The notes under the pieces: model-generated
Told to the model about the DNA's origin: nothing
The model's input: only the letters and a program-made list of their open reading frames with translations
Databases searched by the model: none
Assembly: GCF_042668085.1 (NCBI RefSeq)
Contig: NZ_JBHVBO010000003.1
Coordinates: 1 to 64,000 of the forward strand
Length of the DNA stretch: 64,000 bases
Reading direction: 5' to 3'
Origin: Isoptericola sp042668085
GTDB taxonomy: Bacteria; Actinomycetota; Actinomycetes; Actinomycetales; Cellulomonadaceae
Shown: piece by piece, positions 34,651 through 43,417 of the stretch
Position numbering within the stretch: the stretch's first letter is position 1
Layout of the letters: the number at the start of each line of letters is the position of its first letter
Program-made: the position numbers and the translations under genes

Positions 34651-36663
34651 TCAGCCTCCGCAGCCGCACCCGCACCCGGCGCCGCCCTCCGCCGCGGCGG
34701 GCGCGCAGTGCGACGCCGCGCCGTCGGGCAGGTCGAGGGCGGGGTTGCGGTCGAGGAAGCCGTAGGGCTTGAGGGTGAAGCCGGAGTAGTCGACCGGCAT
34801 GATCGGCCAGTCCTCGGGCCGCGGCACGTGGGTGGGGCCGAACACGTGCCAGAGCACGAGGTCGGTGCCGTCGAGGTCGCGGTCGGCGGCGGTCCAGGCG
34901 GGCAGGCCGGCGCCGCCGGCGTGCGCGTTGGGGTAGTCGCCGGCGGGGAAGCGCTCGGCGGGGTCGAACGCGGTGGCCCACAGGTGCTTCGTCGCGAACG
35001 TGGCACGACCGTGCACGGTCGACTCGGGCTGCGCCATGAGCACCGGGCCGCCCTGCGGCACCAGGTGGTAGGCGGTCGGCCTGCCCACGTGGTTGCAGCG
35101 GTGGGCGCTGGCGACCTCCCACACCCGGCCCGACGCCGGGGCGGCGAGGCGCGCGGCCTCCGACTCGCGCGTCAGGGGCGTGCTGCGCCACGTGAACGCG
35201 TTGCCGTACGGGTTGTCCTCGCCGGTGGGGATGCCGACGACGTCGACCTCGTGCAGCGTGTTGTCCTCGCCGTCGACGGCCATGTCGAGGCGCGCGCAGA
35301 ACAGGTGCTGGTGCACGGGCGTGAAGACACCGGGCGCGATCTCCGGGGCGTGCGGGTTCGCCGTACCGGGCACGCCCGCGCCCGCGAAGACGATGCCGGT
35401 GGCCTTCGCCTCGACCTGGATCGTGCCGTCGAGGTACAGGTACCAGAAGAAGCCGTAGTCGTAGTTGCCGATCGTGGCGAAGTAGCTGATCACCAGGCGG
35501 CGGCTGCGGCGGACCTCCGCCTTCCCCGCGAGGTCGGTGTGCTTCCACAGGATCCCGTAGTCCTCCTCGTGCATGCACACGACCTGGGGGATCTTCACCG
35601 GGTGGCCGTGGTCGTCCGCCACGAACCCGTCGAAGTAGTGGATGACGCCGAGGCAGTCGCACCCGAGCGCGAGCGAGTTGGCGTTCTTGCCGAGCAGGTA
35701 CTCGCCGGCGTCGAAGTAGCTGATCCAGAACCGGGTGGGCGTCGTGTCGCCGTAGGGCACGACCATCTCGGGCACGCTGCCGCGGTGCATGACGGGCCGG
35801 TCCTCGTCGCCGTCGCGGAAGGTCACGGTGTTGAGCACCAGGCCCTCGCGCGCGTTGAAGCCCACGCGGAAGCGCCAGTTCTCCCACGTCACCTCGCTGC
35901 CGTCGACGGCGAAGCTCGGCCCCTCCGGCTGCGTGATCTCGATCGGCTTGAGCGACGTGCGGGCCGGGCCCTGCGCGGCGAGCGAGTAGTCGCCCGACGC
36001 CGCGGGGACCGGCACGTCGCCGTCGTCCTCGACGCGGATCACCCGGCCCTCGGTGAGGTCGATGTGCACGATGAGGCCCTCGACCGGGTGCGCCCACGGG
36101 CTGTCGTCGGGGTGGTCGCGCAGGAACGTCAGGGAGCGGATGACGCGCCGGCCCACCTCGTCCTCGCGCCCGAAGAAGCCCGGGGCGAGCGGGGCGCAGA
36201 ACGCATGCTCCACCCGGTCGTCGAGGCCCCGGCGGCGCATCGCGGCCCGCCACTCCGGCGACGCCTTGGCGATCTCGGCCGCCGCGTCGTACTCCTCGAA
36301 CAGGTACTGCGGCTGGCCGTACGGGGGCCGGTCGGTGCCCAGCGGCTCGTGCCGGTCGACCTCGCGCCGGGTCACCGAGACGACGGCCTCGGCCGCGGCG
36401 CCCGTGGCGCGGTCCAGCAGGGTCGCGACCACCCTCCGGTCCAGCGACGCGCCGGGCTCCCACGCGGCGACCTCCTCCTTGGACGGCTCCACCGGCAGCA
36501 GCTGCGGCACCCGGACGGTCTCGCCGAGCAGCCCGGCGGCGGCGAGCACCTCCCGCGCGGCCGCGATCTCGTCCGCCGTCAGCGGGTCCAGCGGATGGGC
36601 GGCGTCCACGGGCGTGCTCACGCGGGCGCCGTGGGTGTGCGTGGTGTCGGGGAGGTGCGTCAT
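34651..36663 (-). CDS. Copper-containing primary amine oxidase (topaquinone type)
   Basis: A 670-residue oxidase that would convert primary amines such as phenylethylamine or tyramine to aldehyde, ammonia and H2O2. It has the topaquinone precursor Tyr401 in IGNYDYGF, the catalytic base Asp318 in YFDAGEYLLG, and copper ligands His451 and His453 in PVHQHLF, with spacings close to those of the Arthrobacter enzyme; a third His is in WHVFGPTH or downstream. No signal peptide, so cytosolic. The last residues are a GCGCGCGG Cys-rich tail. GAGGA precedes the ATG at 36663. The neighbouring FeaR-like regulator, MoaF and hydroxyphenylacetate genes favour aromatic amines. Confidence 0.94.
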   Translation of the reverse strand: MTHLPDTTHTHGARVSTPVDAAHPLDPLTADEIAAAREVLAAAGLLGETVRVPQLLPVEPSKEEVAAWEPGASLDRRVVATLLDRATGAAAEAVVSVTRREVDRHEPLGTDRPPYGQPQYLFEEYDAAAEIAKASPEWRAAMRRRGLDDRVEHAFCAPLAPGFFGREDEVGRRVIRSLTFLRDHPDDSPWAHPVEGLIVHIDLTEGRVIRVEDDGDVPVPAASGDYSLAAQGPARTSLKPIEITQPEGPSFAVDGSEVTWENWRFRVGFNAREGLVLNTVTFRDGDEDRPVMHRGSVPEMVVPYGDTTPTRFWISYFDAGEYLLGKNANSLALGCDCLGVIHYFDGFVADDHGHPVKIPQVVCMHEEDYGILWKHTDLAGKAEVRRSRRLVISYFATIGNYDYGFFWYLYLDGTIQVEAKATGIVFAGAGVPGTANPHAPEIAPGVFTPVHQHLFCARLDMAVDGEDNTLHEVDVVGIPTGEDNPYGNAFTWRSTPLTRESEAARLAAPASGRVWEVASAHRCNHVGRPTAYHLVPQGGPVLMAQPESTVHGRATFATKHLWATAFDPAERFPAGDYPNAHAGGAGLPAWTAADRDLDGTDLVLWHVFGPTHVPRPEDWPIMPVDYSGFTLKPYGFLDRNPALDLPDGAASHCAPAAAEGGAGCGCGCGG

Positions 36664-36897
36664 CGGGGTCCTCGGTCTCGCGGTCGGTCCGCCCAGTGTG
36701 GCCGGGCGCGGGGCGCGGGTCATGACCGTGGGCGCTCAGGGGTTGACCGAGCGGGAACGGGTGGCGTGCGGGCCGCCGGGCGTGCCCGCGCGGTCAACGG
36801 GCGTGCGCGCGGGGACCAGCGTCCGGGGGCGCGCGCGGCGAGCATCGAGGGGGCGGCGCGACGACGCGCCGGACACGGACGACGTCGAAGGAGCACC

Positions 36898-38049
36898 ATG
36901 ACCCAGCACGACGACCGCGCCCCCGGCACCGCAGGGCTGTCCCGCCGTGGACTGTTCCGGGCGGGGGCGATCGGCACGGCCGCGGCCGCGGCCTCTTGGG
37001 GCACCGCGGGCGCCGCGGGCGCGACCACGGCGGGCGGCGGCCCGCACGACGACACGGGCGTGGCGCTCGTCGTCCTCGGGACCGCGGCCGGCCCGCCGGT
37101 GGAGAGCGGGCACGCCGGCATCTCGACCGTGCTGCGGGTGCACGGGCGCAACTACGTGGTCGACTGCGGCCGCGGCGCCGTGACCCAGTACAACCGGGCC
37201 GGGCTGGCCCTGCCCGACCTGGCCGGCATCTTCATCACCCACCTGCACGCCGACCACCTGGCCGACTACTACAACTTCTTCCTGCTCGGCGGGTGGGGCG
37301 ACGGGGACGGCCGCGGCGACGCGGGCCTCACGACGACGGTGCCGGTGGTCGGCCCCGGGCCGGCCGGCGCCCTGCCGCCCGCGTTCGGGGGCGGCGAGGT
37401 GCCGACCGTCGCGCCCGACGACCCCACGCCCGGCCTCGCGACCCTCACGCGCAAGAGCATCGAGGCGCACGCGTACTCGACCAACGTGTTCCTGCGCGAC
37501 TCCGGGATCCCCGACGTGCGCGACCTGATCGACGTGCGCGAGATCGACGTGCCCGACGTCGGCGCCGACCCGCTCGGCGACACCGCGCCCGCGATGGAGC
37601 CGTTCGCGGTGTACGAGGACGACCGCGTGCGCGTCAGCGCCGTGCTGGTGCCGCACGGGCCCGTCTTCCCGTCGTTCGCGTTCCGGTTCGACACCGACGG
37701 CGGCTCCGTCGTGTTCTCCGGCGACACCGCCCGGAGCGACAACGTGGTGCGCCTCGCCCGCGGCGCCGACGTCCTGGTGCACGAGGCGATCGACCTGGAC
37801 CACTACCGCAGCGTCGGCACGCCCGAGGTGGTGCTCAGCCACCTCGAGCAGTCGCACACCACCACCGAGGACGTCGGCCGGGTCGCGCAGGCGGCGGGCG
37901 CGGGCCTGCTGGTGCTCAGCCACCTGGCGCCCGGGGCCGAGGGGACCGTGCCGGACGGGCGCTGGGTGTCCCGCGCGCGGCGGCACTTCGACGGGCGTGT
38001 GGTCCGCGCGCGCGAGCTGATGCGGCTGCCGGTACGGCCCCGACGCTAG
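36898..38049 (+). CDS. Exported metallo-beta-lactamase-fold hydrolase
   Basis: A 383-residue protein with a Tat-type signal (SRRGLFRAG followed by an Ala-rich hydrophobic stretch, about residues 15-42) and an MBL domain. The metal motif THLHADH is near residue 108, with later VVFSGDTA, HEAID and LSHL segments providing the remaining ligands. It resembles arylsulfatase/RNase Z-like exported hydrolases. AAGGAG precedes the ATG. It is divergent from the amine oxidase and convergent with the AraC gene; the 234-bp upstream region contains GGTCATGACC (36717-36726), a 10-bp palindrome of unknown role. Substrate unknown. Confidence 0.85.
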   Translation: MTQHDDRAPGTAGLSRRGLFRAGAIGTAAAAASWGTAGAAGATTAGGGPHDDTGVALVVLGTAAGPPVESGHAGISTVLRVHGRNYVVDCGRGAVTQYNRAGLALPDLAGIFITHLHADHLADYYNFFLLGGWGDGDGRGDAGLTTTVPVVGPGPAGALPPAFGGGEVPTVAPDDPTPGLATLTRKSIEAHAYSTNVFLRDSGIPDVRDLIDVREIDVPDVGADPLGDTAPAMEPFAVYEDDRVRVSAVLVPHGPVFPSFAFRFDTDGGSVVFSGDTARSDNVVRLARGADVLVHEAIDLDHYRSVGTPEVVLSHLEQSHTTTEDVGRVAQAAGAGLLVLSHLAPGAEGTVPDGRWVSRARRHFDGRVVRARELMRLPVRPRR

Positions 38050-38079
38050 GCGGGGTCGCGGGGCACGGCCGCCGCCGCG

Positions 38080-39012
38080 TCAGTGCGCCGCGCGGTACTC
38101 GCGCGGCGGCAGGCCGAACTCCGCCTTGAACGCCCGGCTGAAGTGGGCAGCGTCGGCGAAGCCCCACCGCCCGGCGATCGCGGACACCGGCACGTCGACG
38201 AGGCGGGGCGAGAGCAGGTCGCGGCGGCAGCGCTCCAGGCGGCGCCGCCGGATCCAGGCGGACACGGTGGACCCCGTCTCCTGGAAGAGCGCGTGCAGGT
38301 GCCGCGTGGAGATGAAGTGCGCGGCGGCGATCGACGCCGGGGTCAGGTCGGGCGAGCCCAGGTGCTCCTCGATGTGCGCGCGGATGCGCCCCAGCAGCTC
38401 CTCGTGCGGGTCCACGCGCGCGGAACGGCCGAGCTCGGCGGCGAACAGCGTCGAGACGAGGTCGAGCGTGCTGTGCGCGAGCCGGGTGCCCGACGCCTGC
38501 GCCAGCTGCTCGATGTGGTCGCACAGGTGGGTGAGGAACGGCGTCACGATCGCGCCCACCCCGGCGTCGCCGCCGAGCCGCACCGCCGTGAGCTGCTCGA
38601 CCAGCGCCGCGGGCAGCTCGAGGCGGCTCTGCGGGAACATCACGACGAGCGAGCGGAACTCGTGCCCGAACTCCAGCGTGTACGGCCGCCGGGTGTCGTA
38701 GACGGCCAGGTCGCCGGGCCGCAGCACCGTCTCCCGGCCGTCCTGCACCAGCAGCCCGCTGCCCGCCAGCATGAGGCTCACCTTGAACGAGGGGTGCTCG
38801 TCGTGCGCCGCGAGCTGCGCGGTGCGCTCCACGACGTGCTGGCCGCCCTGCAGGTCGCTCACGTGCACGTCGTCCACGGTCACCGCGCGCAGCACCCCGC
38901 GGAACGAGTCGGGCGAGCTGCTGGTCAGGCGCAGCGGGAGGAAGACGCCGGCCACCGCGGCCCGGTAGGCCTCGAAGCTCGGCGTGACGTGCGTGGCGAG
39001 CGTGCCGGACAT
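38080..39012 (-). CDS. AraC-family regulator, FeaR-like
   Basis: A 310-residue regulator with an N-terminal AraC-binding-like cupin domain (about 1-190) and a C-terminal double helix-turn-helix (about 205-305: TPASIAAAHFISTRHLHALFQ, then ISAIAGRWGFADAAHFSRAFK in part). This architecture is that of FeaR, which in E. coli activates the tynA amine oxidase and feaB aldehyde dehydrogenase for aromatic amines. An amine oxidase gene 1.4 kb away supports the same role here. A promoter TTGAAA-N17-TACGGT lies upstream. The ATG at 39012 follows AAGGAGG. Confidence 0.87.
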   Translation of the reverse strand: MSGTLATHVTPSFEAYRAAVAGVFLPLRLTSSSPDSFRGVLRAVTVDDVHVSDLQGGQHVVERTAQLAAHDEHPSFKVSLMLAGSGLLVQDGRETVLRPGDLAVYDTRRPYTLEFGHEFRSLVVMFPQSRLELPAALVEQLTAVRLGGDAGVGAIVTPFLTHLCDHIEQLAQASGTRLAHSTLDLVSTLFAAELGRSARVDPHEELLGRIRAHIEEHLGSPDLTPASIAAAHFISTRHLHALFQETGSTVSAWIRRRRLERCRRDLLSPRLVDVPVSAIAGRWGFADAAHFSRAFKAEFGLPPREYRAAH

Positions 39013-39096
39013 CCGCGTCCACCTCCTTGTCCCCGCGACCTCCCCGGAGCGACCACCGCGTCGGCGTCCGTGCGGGCGCCGACGCCCGCGCGGCCG

Positions 39097-39125
39097 ACCG
39101 TAGCCCGCGCCCGAGGGCGTTTCAA
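39097..39125 (-). promoter_or_regulatory. Promoter of the FeaR-like gene
   Basis: On the minus strand TTGAAA (39120-39125) and TACGGT (39097-39102) are separated by 17 bp, about 85 bp upstream of the ATG. Both hexamers match the actinobacterial housekeeping consensus well. Confidence 0.55.
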
Positions 39126-39146
39126 GGCGCGGCGGCGGGCCGCAGG

Positions 39147-40466
39147 TCAGGCGGGGTCGAGGAACAGCTCCACCACCGGGACGGCGACGTCGGGCCGCGC
39201 CGTCGGCAGGTGCAGGGTGAGCGTGCCGGGCGGCTGCCCGCCGGGGTTGGTGTTCCACGCCTTCTGGTCCGGGTCGGAGACCGAGGTCCGCAGCTCGGAG
39301 CCGTCGTTCAGCAGCTGCGCGTACCGCACCCGGGGGGCCAGGCCCCGCAGGTGGACGTGCCCGAACGGCCACGCGAACAGGTGCAGGTACAGGCGGTCCG
39401 CGCGCTGGGTGAGCACGACGCCGGGCGGCAGCCCGGGCGCCACCGCGGCGGCGAGGTCGGCGTCGGCCGGCCCCGCACCCGTGATCGACCGGCCGTGCAG
39501 GCGCATCCACTCCCCGAGCACGGCCAGCGAGGCGGCGTCGCGCGCCGGCAGCGCGCCGCGCCCGTCCGGCCCGACGTTGAGCAGGAGGTTGCCGCCCTTG
39601 GAGACCGTGTCCACGAGCATCCGCACCAGCAGGTCCGGGTCCTTGAACCTCGTGTTGTCGCGGTCGTAGCCCCAGCTGCCGTTGAGCGTCTGGCACGCCT
39701 CCCAGACGACGAGCTCGCCGGCGTCGTCACGCATCGGCGCGTCCGGCTGGTACTGCTCGGGCGTCACCAGGTCGCCGGGGATGCCCAGGCGGTCGTTGAC
39801 CACCGCCTGGGGCTGCAGCTCGCGGACCATGGCGAGGAGCGCCTCGGCGTCCCAGTCCTCCGGGTACTTGCCCCGCCAGCCGTCCTTGTCCTCGGCGAAG
39901 GTGAAGTCGAAGAAGACGTAGTCGACCGGGCCGTAGCCGGTGAGCAGCTCGCGCACCTGCGCGTGCAGGTACTCGCGGTAGCGCGCCATGTCCCGGCCCT
40001 CGTCGAGGGCGTGGGCGTCCGGGTCGTCGCGGCGCGGGTGCACGTGGTCCAGCGTGAAGTCGGGGTGGTGCCAGTCGATGAGCGAGTGGTAGAGCCCGAG
40101 GTGCAGGCCCTCGGCGCGCACGGCCTCGGCCAGCTCGGCCACCAGGTCGCGGCCGCGGGTCCGGGCGATGCTGTAGTCGCTCACGGCGGAGTCCCACAGC
40201 GCGAAGCCGTCGTGGTGCTTGGTGGTCAGCACGACGTACTTCATGCCGGCGTCCTTGGCGGCGCGCGCCAGGGCGCGCGCGTCGAAGAGGTCGGGGTCGA
40301 ACACCTCGGCGTACCGTGCGTACTGCTCCACGGTCATGCGCTCGAAGCTCATCACCCACTCGTGCCGGGCGGCCGCGGAGTAGAGACCGAAGTGCACGAA
40401 GAGGCCGAAGCGGGCCTCGGTGAACCACGCCTGCTCGGGGCGCAGGGGCGGGGCGGCCGTGGTCAT
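39147..40466 (-). CDS. Alpha-L-fucosidase (GH29), intracellular
   Basis: A 439-residue GH29 enzyme: N-terminal WFTEARFGLFVHFGLYS, TTKHHDGFALWDS, and the likely nucleophile Asp187 in YVFFDFTF, followed by LLLNVGPDGRG and a beta-sandwich. It lacks a signal peptide and so acts on imported fucosides. It is divergent from the L-fucose catabolic operon, which fits release of free L-fucose. The ATG at 40466 is set by GAGGAG 8 bp upstream; a GTG at 40475 would sit on top of that site. A second GH29 is in the glycan locus at 49.7 kb. Confidence 0.92.
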   Translation of the reverse strand: MTTAAPPLRPEQAWFTEARFGLFVHFGLYSAAARHEWVMSFERMTVEQYARYAEVFDPDLFDARALARAAKDAGMKYVVLTTKHHDGFALWDSAVSDYSIARTRGRDLVAELAEAVRAEGLHLGLYHSLIDWHHPDFTLDHVHPRRDDPDAHALDEGRDMARYREYLHAQVRELLTGYGPVDYVFFDFTFAEDKDGWRGKYPEDWDAEALLAMVRELQPQAVVNDRLGIPGDLVTPEQYQPDAPMRDDAGELVVWEACQTLNGSWGYDRDNTRFKDPDLLVRMLVDTVSKGGNLLLNVGPDGRGALPARDAASLAVLGEWMRLHGRSITGAGPADADLAAAVAPGLPPGVVLTQRADRLYLHLFAWPFGHVHLRGLAPRVRYAQLLNDGSELRTSVSDPDQKAWNTNPGGQPPGTLTLHLPTARPDVAVPVVELFLDPA

Positions 40467-40494
40467 GCGGATCACTCCTCGTCGAGCGGGTGGA

Positions 40495-40512
40495 CCCGGC
40501 TCGAGAGCCGGG
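40495..40512. repeat. 18-bp palindrome in the fucosidase leader
   Basis: A perfect palindrome, CCCGGCTCGAGAGCCGGG, lies 29 bp upstream of the fucosidase ATG. In RNA it would form an 8-bp stem; in DNA it could be a regulator site. No second copy was seen in the window. Confidence 0.5.
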
Positions 40513-40586
40513 AGAGATATGACGTCTGGGCGTGCAGTCCGAGGGTACTCAGGGAGACCGGGGCTGGCGCAAGCGATCTGAGGCCC

Positions 40587-40603
40587 TATACATTGGATGA
40601 ATC
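40587..40603. promoter_or_regulatory. Candidate fucose-regulon operator upstream of the fucose operon
   Basis: The 17-bp site ends GGATGAATC and agrees at 12 of 17 positions with the palindrome upstream of the GntR gene at 62149; the right half is identical. It overlaps the -10-like TACATT (40589-40594) and lies 24 bp before the lactonase ATG, a position suited to repression. Confidence 0.5.
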
Positions 40604-40627
40604 AGTCCGCAGGTCGAGGGAGTCCGG

Positions 40628-41536
40628 ATGTCCGACGTCGTCGTCGACGCGCACCACCACCTGTGGGTCCGCGCGCGGCACCCGCAGGACTGGATCGACC
40701 CCGCGACCATGGCCGCCATCGACGCCGACTTCACGCCCGCCGACCTGCCCGCCGCCGCGCACGGCGTCGACGCCACCGTCGTCGTGCAGAGCGTGAGCAC
40801 CTGGGCCGAGACCGAGGACCTGCTCGACGTCGCCGCCTCGCCCGAGGGTCGTGCCGCGCGCGTCGCCGGTGTCGTCGGCTGGGCCGACCTGTTCGACCCG
40901 GCGCTCGAGGACCGCCTCGCCGCGTTGCGCGAGGCGCCGGGCGGCGACCGCCTCGTCGGGATCCGCACGATGGTGCAGGCGGAGCCGGGTCCCGACTACC
41001 TGGACCGCCCCGACGTGCACGCCGGCATCGCCGGCGTCGGCGCCGCGGGCCTGCCGTTCGACCTCGTCGTGCGGGCCGACCAGCTCGCGTCGTGCGCGCG
41101 GCTCGCCGCGGCCCTGCCCGACGTCCGGTTCGTGCTCGACCACCTGGCGAAGCCGCCGATCGCGGCGCTGCGCGACGATCCGACCGCCCTGGACGCCTGG
41201 CGCCGCGACCTGGCGGCGCTCGCCGCCCGGCCGAACGTCGTCGCGAAGCTGTCCGGGCTGGTCACCGAGGCGCGGTGGGACACGTGGACCACCGAGGACC
41301 TGCGGCCCGCCGCCGACCACGCGCTCGACGTCTTCGGCCCCGACCGCCTCCTGCTCGGCAGCGACTGGCCCGTCTGCCTGCTCGCGTCCGGCTACGGGCG
41401 CTGGCTCGCCGCCGCCGACGAGCTGCTCGCGCCCCTGTCCGGCGACGAGCGCGCCGCCGTGCGCGGCCGCACCGCCGTCGCCACGTACGGCCTCGACGTC
41501 GATCACCTCACCACCCGCACGAAGGAGCACCCGTGA
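40628..41536 (+). CDS. Amidohydrolase-fold lactonase, probable L-fucono-1,5-lactonase
   Basis: A 302-residue TIM-barrel hydrolase: metal motif VDAHHHLW at the N-terminus, the RFVLDHLAKP segment with a ligand His, and GSDWPVCLL near the C-terminus, the features of the amidohydrolase lactonase clan (COG3618). It would hydrolyse L-fuconolactone to L-fuconate in the non-phosphorylative fucose pathway. It is the first gene of an operon whose other members fit the same pathway, and its stop overlaps the next start (GTGA). Related lactonases act on rhamnono- or arabinonolactone; context decides. Confidence 0.86.
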   Translation: MSDVVVDAHHHLWVRARHPQDWIDPATMAAIDADFTPADLPAAAHGVDATVVVQSVSTWAETEDLLDVAASPEGRAARVAGVVGWADLFDPALEDRLAALREAPGGDRLVGIRTMVQAEPGPDYLDRPDVHAGIAGVGAAGLPFDLVVRADQLASCARLAAALPDVRFVLDHLAKPPIAALRDDPTALDAWRRDLAALAARPNVVAKLSGLVTEARWDTWTTEDLRPAADHALDVFGPDRLLLGSDWPVCLLASGYGRWLAAADELLAPLSGDERAAVRGRTAVATYGLDVDHLTTRTKEHP

Positions 41537-42315
41537 GCACCGCCCCCCTCGAGAACCCGCCGGAGTTCGCCGGCGTCCGCGCGATCGTGACCGGGGGCGC
41601 GTCCGGCATCGGCGCGTCCGTCGTGCGCGCCCTGCTCGCGCGCGGCGCGCAGGTGGTCGCGATCGACCGCACGCGCGACGGCGTGCCCGACGGGGCCGGC
41701 TCCCAGGTCGCCGACGTCACCGACGACGCCGCCGTGCGCGCCGCCGTCGAGGGCGCCGCCGCCGAGATGGGCGGCATCGACGTCGTCGTGAACAACGCCG
41801 GGATCGGCGCGCAGGGCACCGTGGCGGACAACGACGACGCCGAGTGGCTGCGGGTGCTCGACGTCAACGTGCTCGGCATCGTGCGCGTGACGCGGGCGGC
41901 GCTGCCGCACCTGCGGGCGTCGGAGCACGCCGCCGTCGTGAACACCGCGTCGATCGCGTCCTGGTCCGGCCTGCCGCAGCGCGCCCTCTACTCCGCGAGC
42001 AAGGGCGCCGTGCAGGCGCTGACCCTCGCGATGGCGGCCGACCACGTGCGCGAGGGCATCCGCGTCACCTGCGTGAACCCCGGCACGGTGGACACCCCGT
42101 GGGTGGGCCGGCTGCTCGACGCCGCCCCCGACCCGGCGGCCGAGCGCGCCGCCCTCGAGGCGCGCCAGCCCACCGGCAAGCTGGTGAGCCCGGAGGCCGT
42201 GGCGCACGCCGTCTGCTACCTTGCGAGCCCGCTCGCCACCGCGACCACCGGCACCGCCCTCGCGGTCGACGGCGGCATGCACGAGCTGCGCGTGCGCCCG
42301 CCGGAGCAGGCATGA
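41533..42315 (+). CDS. SDR, probable 2-keto-3-deoxy-L-fuconate dehydrogenase
   Basis: A 260-residue classical SDR: TGGASGIG, NNAGIG, the Ser of NTASIASWSG and YSASK, with PGTVDTPWVG and a C-terminal VDGGMHELR. The closest well-known relatives are NAD-dependent 2-keto-3-deoxy-L-fuconate/L-rhamnonate dehydrogenases, which oxidise C4. It begins with a GTG overlapping the lactonase stop, with AAGGAG upstream, and its own stop overlaps the aldo/keto reductase start. An L-fucose 1-dehydrogenase role is the alternative, but the next gene covers that step. Confidence 0.82.
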   Translation: MSTAPLENPPEFAGVRAIVTGGASGIGASVVRALLARGAQVVAIDRTRDGVPDGAGSQVADVTDDAAVRAAVEGAAAEMGGIDVVVNNAGIGAQGTVADNDDAEWLRVLDVNVLGIVRVTRAALPHLRASEHAAVVNTASIASWSGLPQRALYSASKGAVQALTLAMAADHVREGIRVTCVNPGTVDTPWVGRLLDAAPDPAAERAALEARQPTGKLVSPEAVAHAVCYLASPLATATTGTALAVDGGMHELRVRPPEQA

Positions 42316-43331
42316 CCGCGAGCGGGACCGTGCTGCCGACCCGGGAGGTCCGGGGGACCGGGGTGCGCCTCACGAGCCTCGGCTACGGGGCGGCGCAGGC
42401 CGGCAACCTCTACCGGGCGACGACGGACGCGGAGACGCAGGAGGCGTTCGACACCGCGTGGGAGGCCGGGGTTCGCTACTTCGACACGGCGCCCCACTAC
42501 GGGCTGGGCCTGTCGGAACGTCGCCTCGGGGCGAGCCTGGCCGGCCGCCCGCGCGACGAGTACGCCGTGTCGACGAAGGTGGGGCGTCTGCTCGTGCCCT
42601 CCCCGGAGACGGCGCACGAGAAGGACCCGGACATGTTCGACGTGCCCGCCGCGACCCGGCGGGTGTGGGACTTCTCCCGCGACGGCGTGCTGCGGTCGCT
42701 CGAGGCGAGCCTGGAGCGCACCGGCCTGGACCGCGTCGACGTCGTGTACCTGCACGACCCGGACGACCACGAGGAGCAGGCGTTCGCCGAGGCCGTCCCG
42801 GCGCTGGTGGAGCTGCGCGAGCAGGGCGTCGTCGGCGCGATCGGGGCGGGGATGAACCAGTCCGCGATGCTCGCCCGGTTCGTCGCCGAGGCGGACGTGG
42901 ACGTGGTGATGTGCGCGGGCCGGTTCACGCTGCTGGAGCAACCGGCGCTCGCGGACCTGCTGCCGACGGCCGCCGCGCGAGGCGCGTCCGTCGTCGTCGC
43001 CGGCGTGTACAACTCCGGGCTGCTGGCCCGCGACGTGGTGCCCGACGACGCGACCTACGACTACGCGCCTGCCCCCGCGGCCCTGCTCGACCGCACGCGG
43101 CGCATCGCCGCCGCGTGCGCCGAGCACGGCGTCACGCTGCCGCAGGCCGCGCTCGCCTACGTGCGCACGCACCCCGCGGTCGCGAGCACGGTCGTCGGGC
43201 TGCGCACCGCCGACCAGGTGCGCCATACCGCGGACCGGCACGCCGCCGTCGTCCCCGCCGACCTGTGGACCGACCTCGTGGGCCGGGGGCTGCTCGCCCC
43301 CGAGGCGCACCCCGACACCTTCGCCTCCTAG
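42312..43331 (+). CDS. Aldo/keto reductase, probable L-fucose 1-dehydrogenase
   Basis: A 339-residue AKR with the catalytic tetrad visible as Asp and Tyr in FDTAPHYG, Lys in VSTKVGR and His in YLHDPDD. It belongs to the D-threo-aldose/L-fucose dehydrogenase group (AKR with SLERTGLDRVDVVYLHDP signature, here quoted only in part). It would oxidise L-fucose to L-fucono-lactone with NAD(P), the entry step of the pathway. The ATG overlaps the SDR stop (ATGA). Confidence 0.86.
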   Translation: MTASGTVLPTREVRGTGVRLTSLGYGAAQAGNLYRATTDAETQEAFDTAWEAGVRYFDTAPHYGLGLSERRLGASLAGRPRDEYAVSTKVGRLLVPSPETAHEKDPDMFDVPAATRRVWDFSRDGVLRSLEASLERTGLDRVDVVYLHDPDDHEEQAFAEAVPALVELREQGVVGAIGAGMNQSAMLARFVAEADVDVVMCAGRFTLLEQPALADLLPTAAARGASVVVAGVYNSGLLARDVVPDDATYDYAPAPAALLDRTRRIAAACAEHGVTLPQAALAYVRTHPAVASTVVGLRTADQVRHTADRHAAVVPADLWTDLVGRGLLAPEAHPDTFAS

Positions 43332-43417
43332 GCGATATCGCATGGCGGGACGGATGTGACCGGGACGCGACCCGGGCGCATGATCGAGTCGCCCCCCAGA
43401 GAGAACAGAGGACATCG

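Noticed and set aside
36717..36726. GGTCATGACC palindrome as a FeaR-type site
   Set aside because: AraC-family regulators of this kind normally bind direct repeats, and a single 10-bp palindrome is expected by chance in sequence this rich in GC, so it is only noted.
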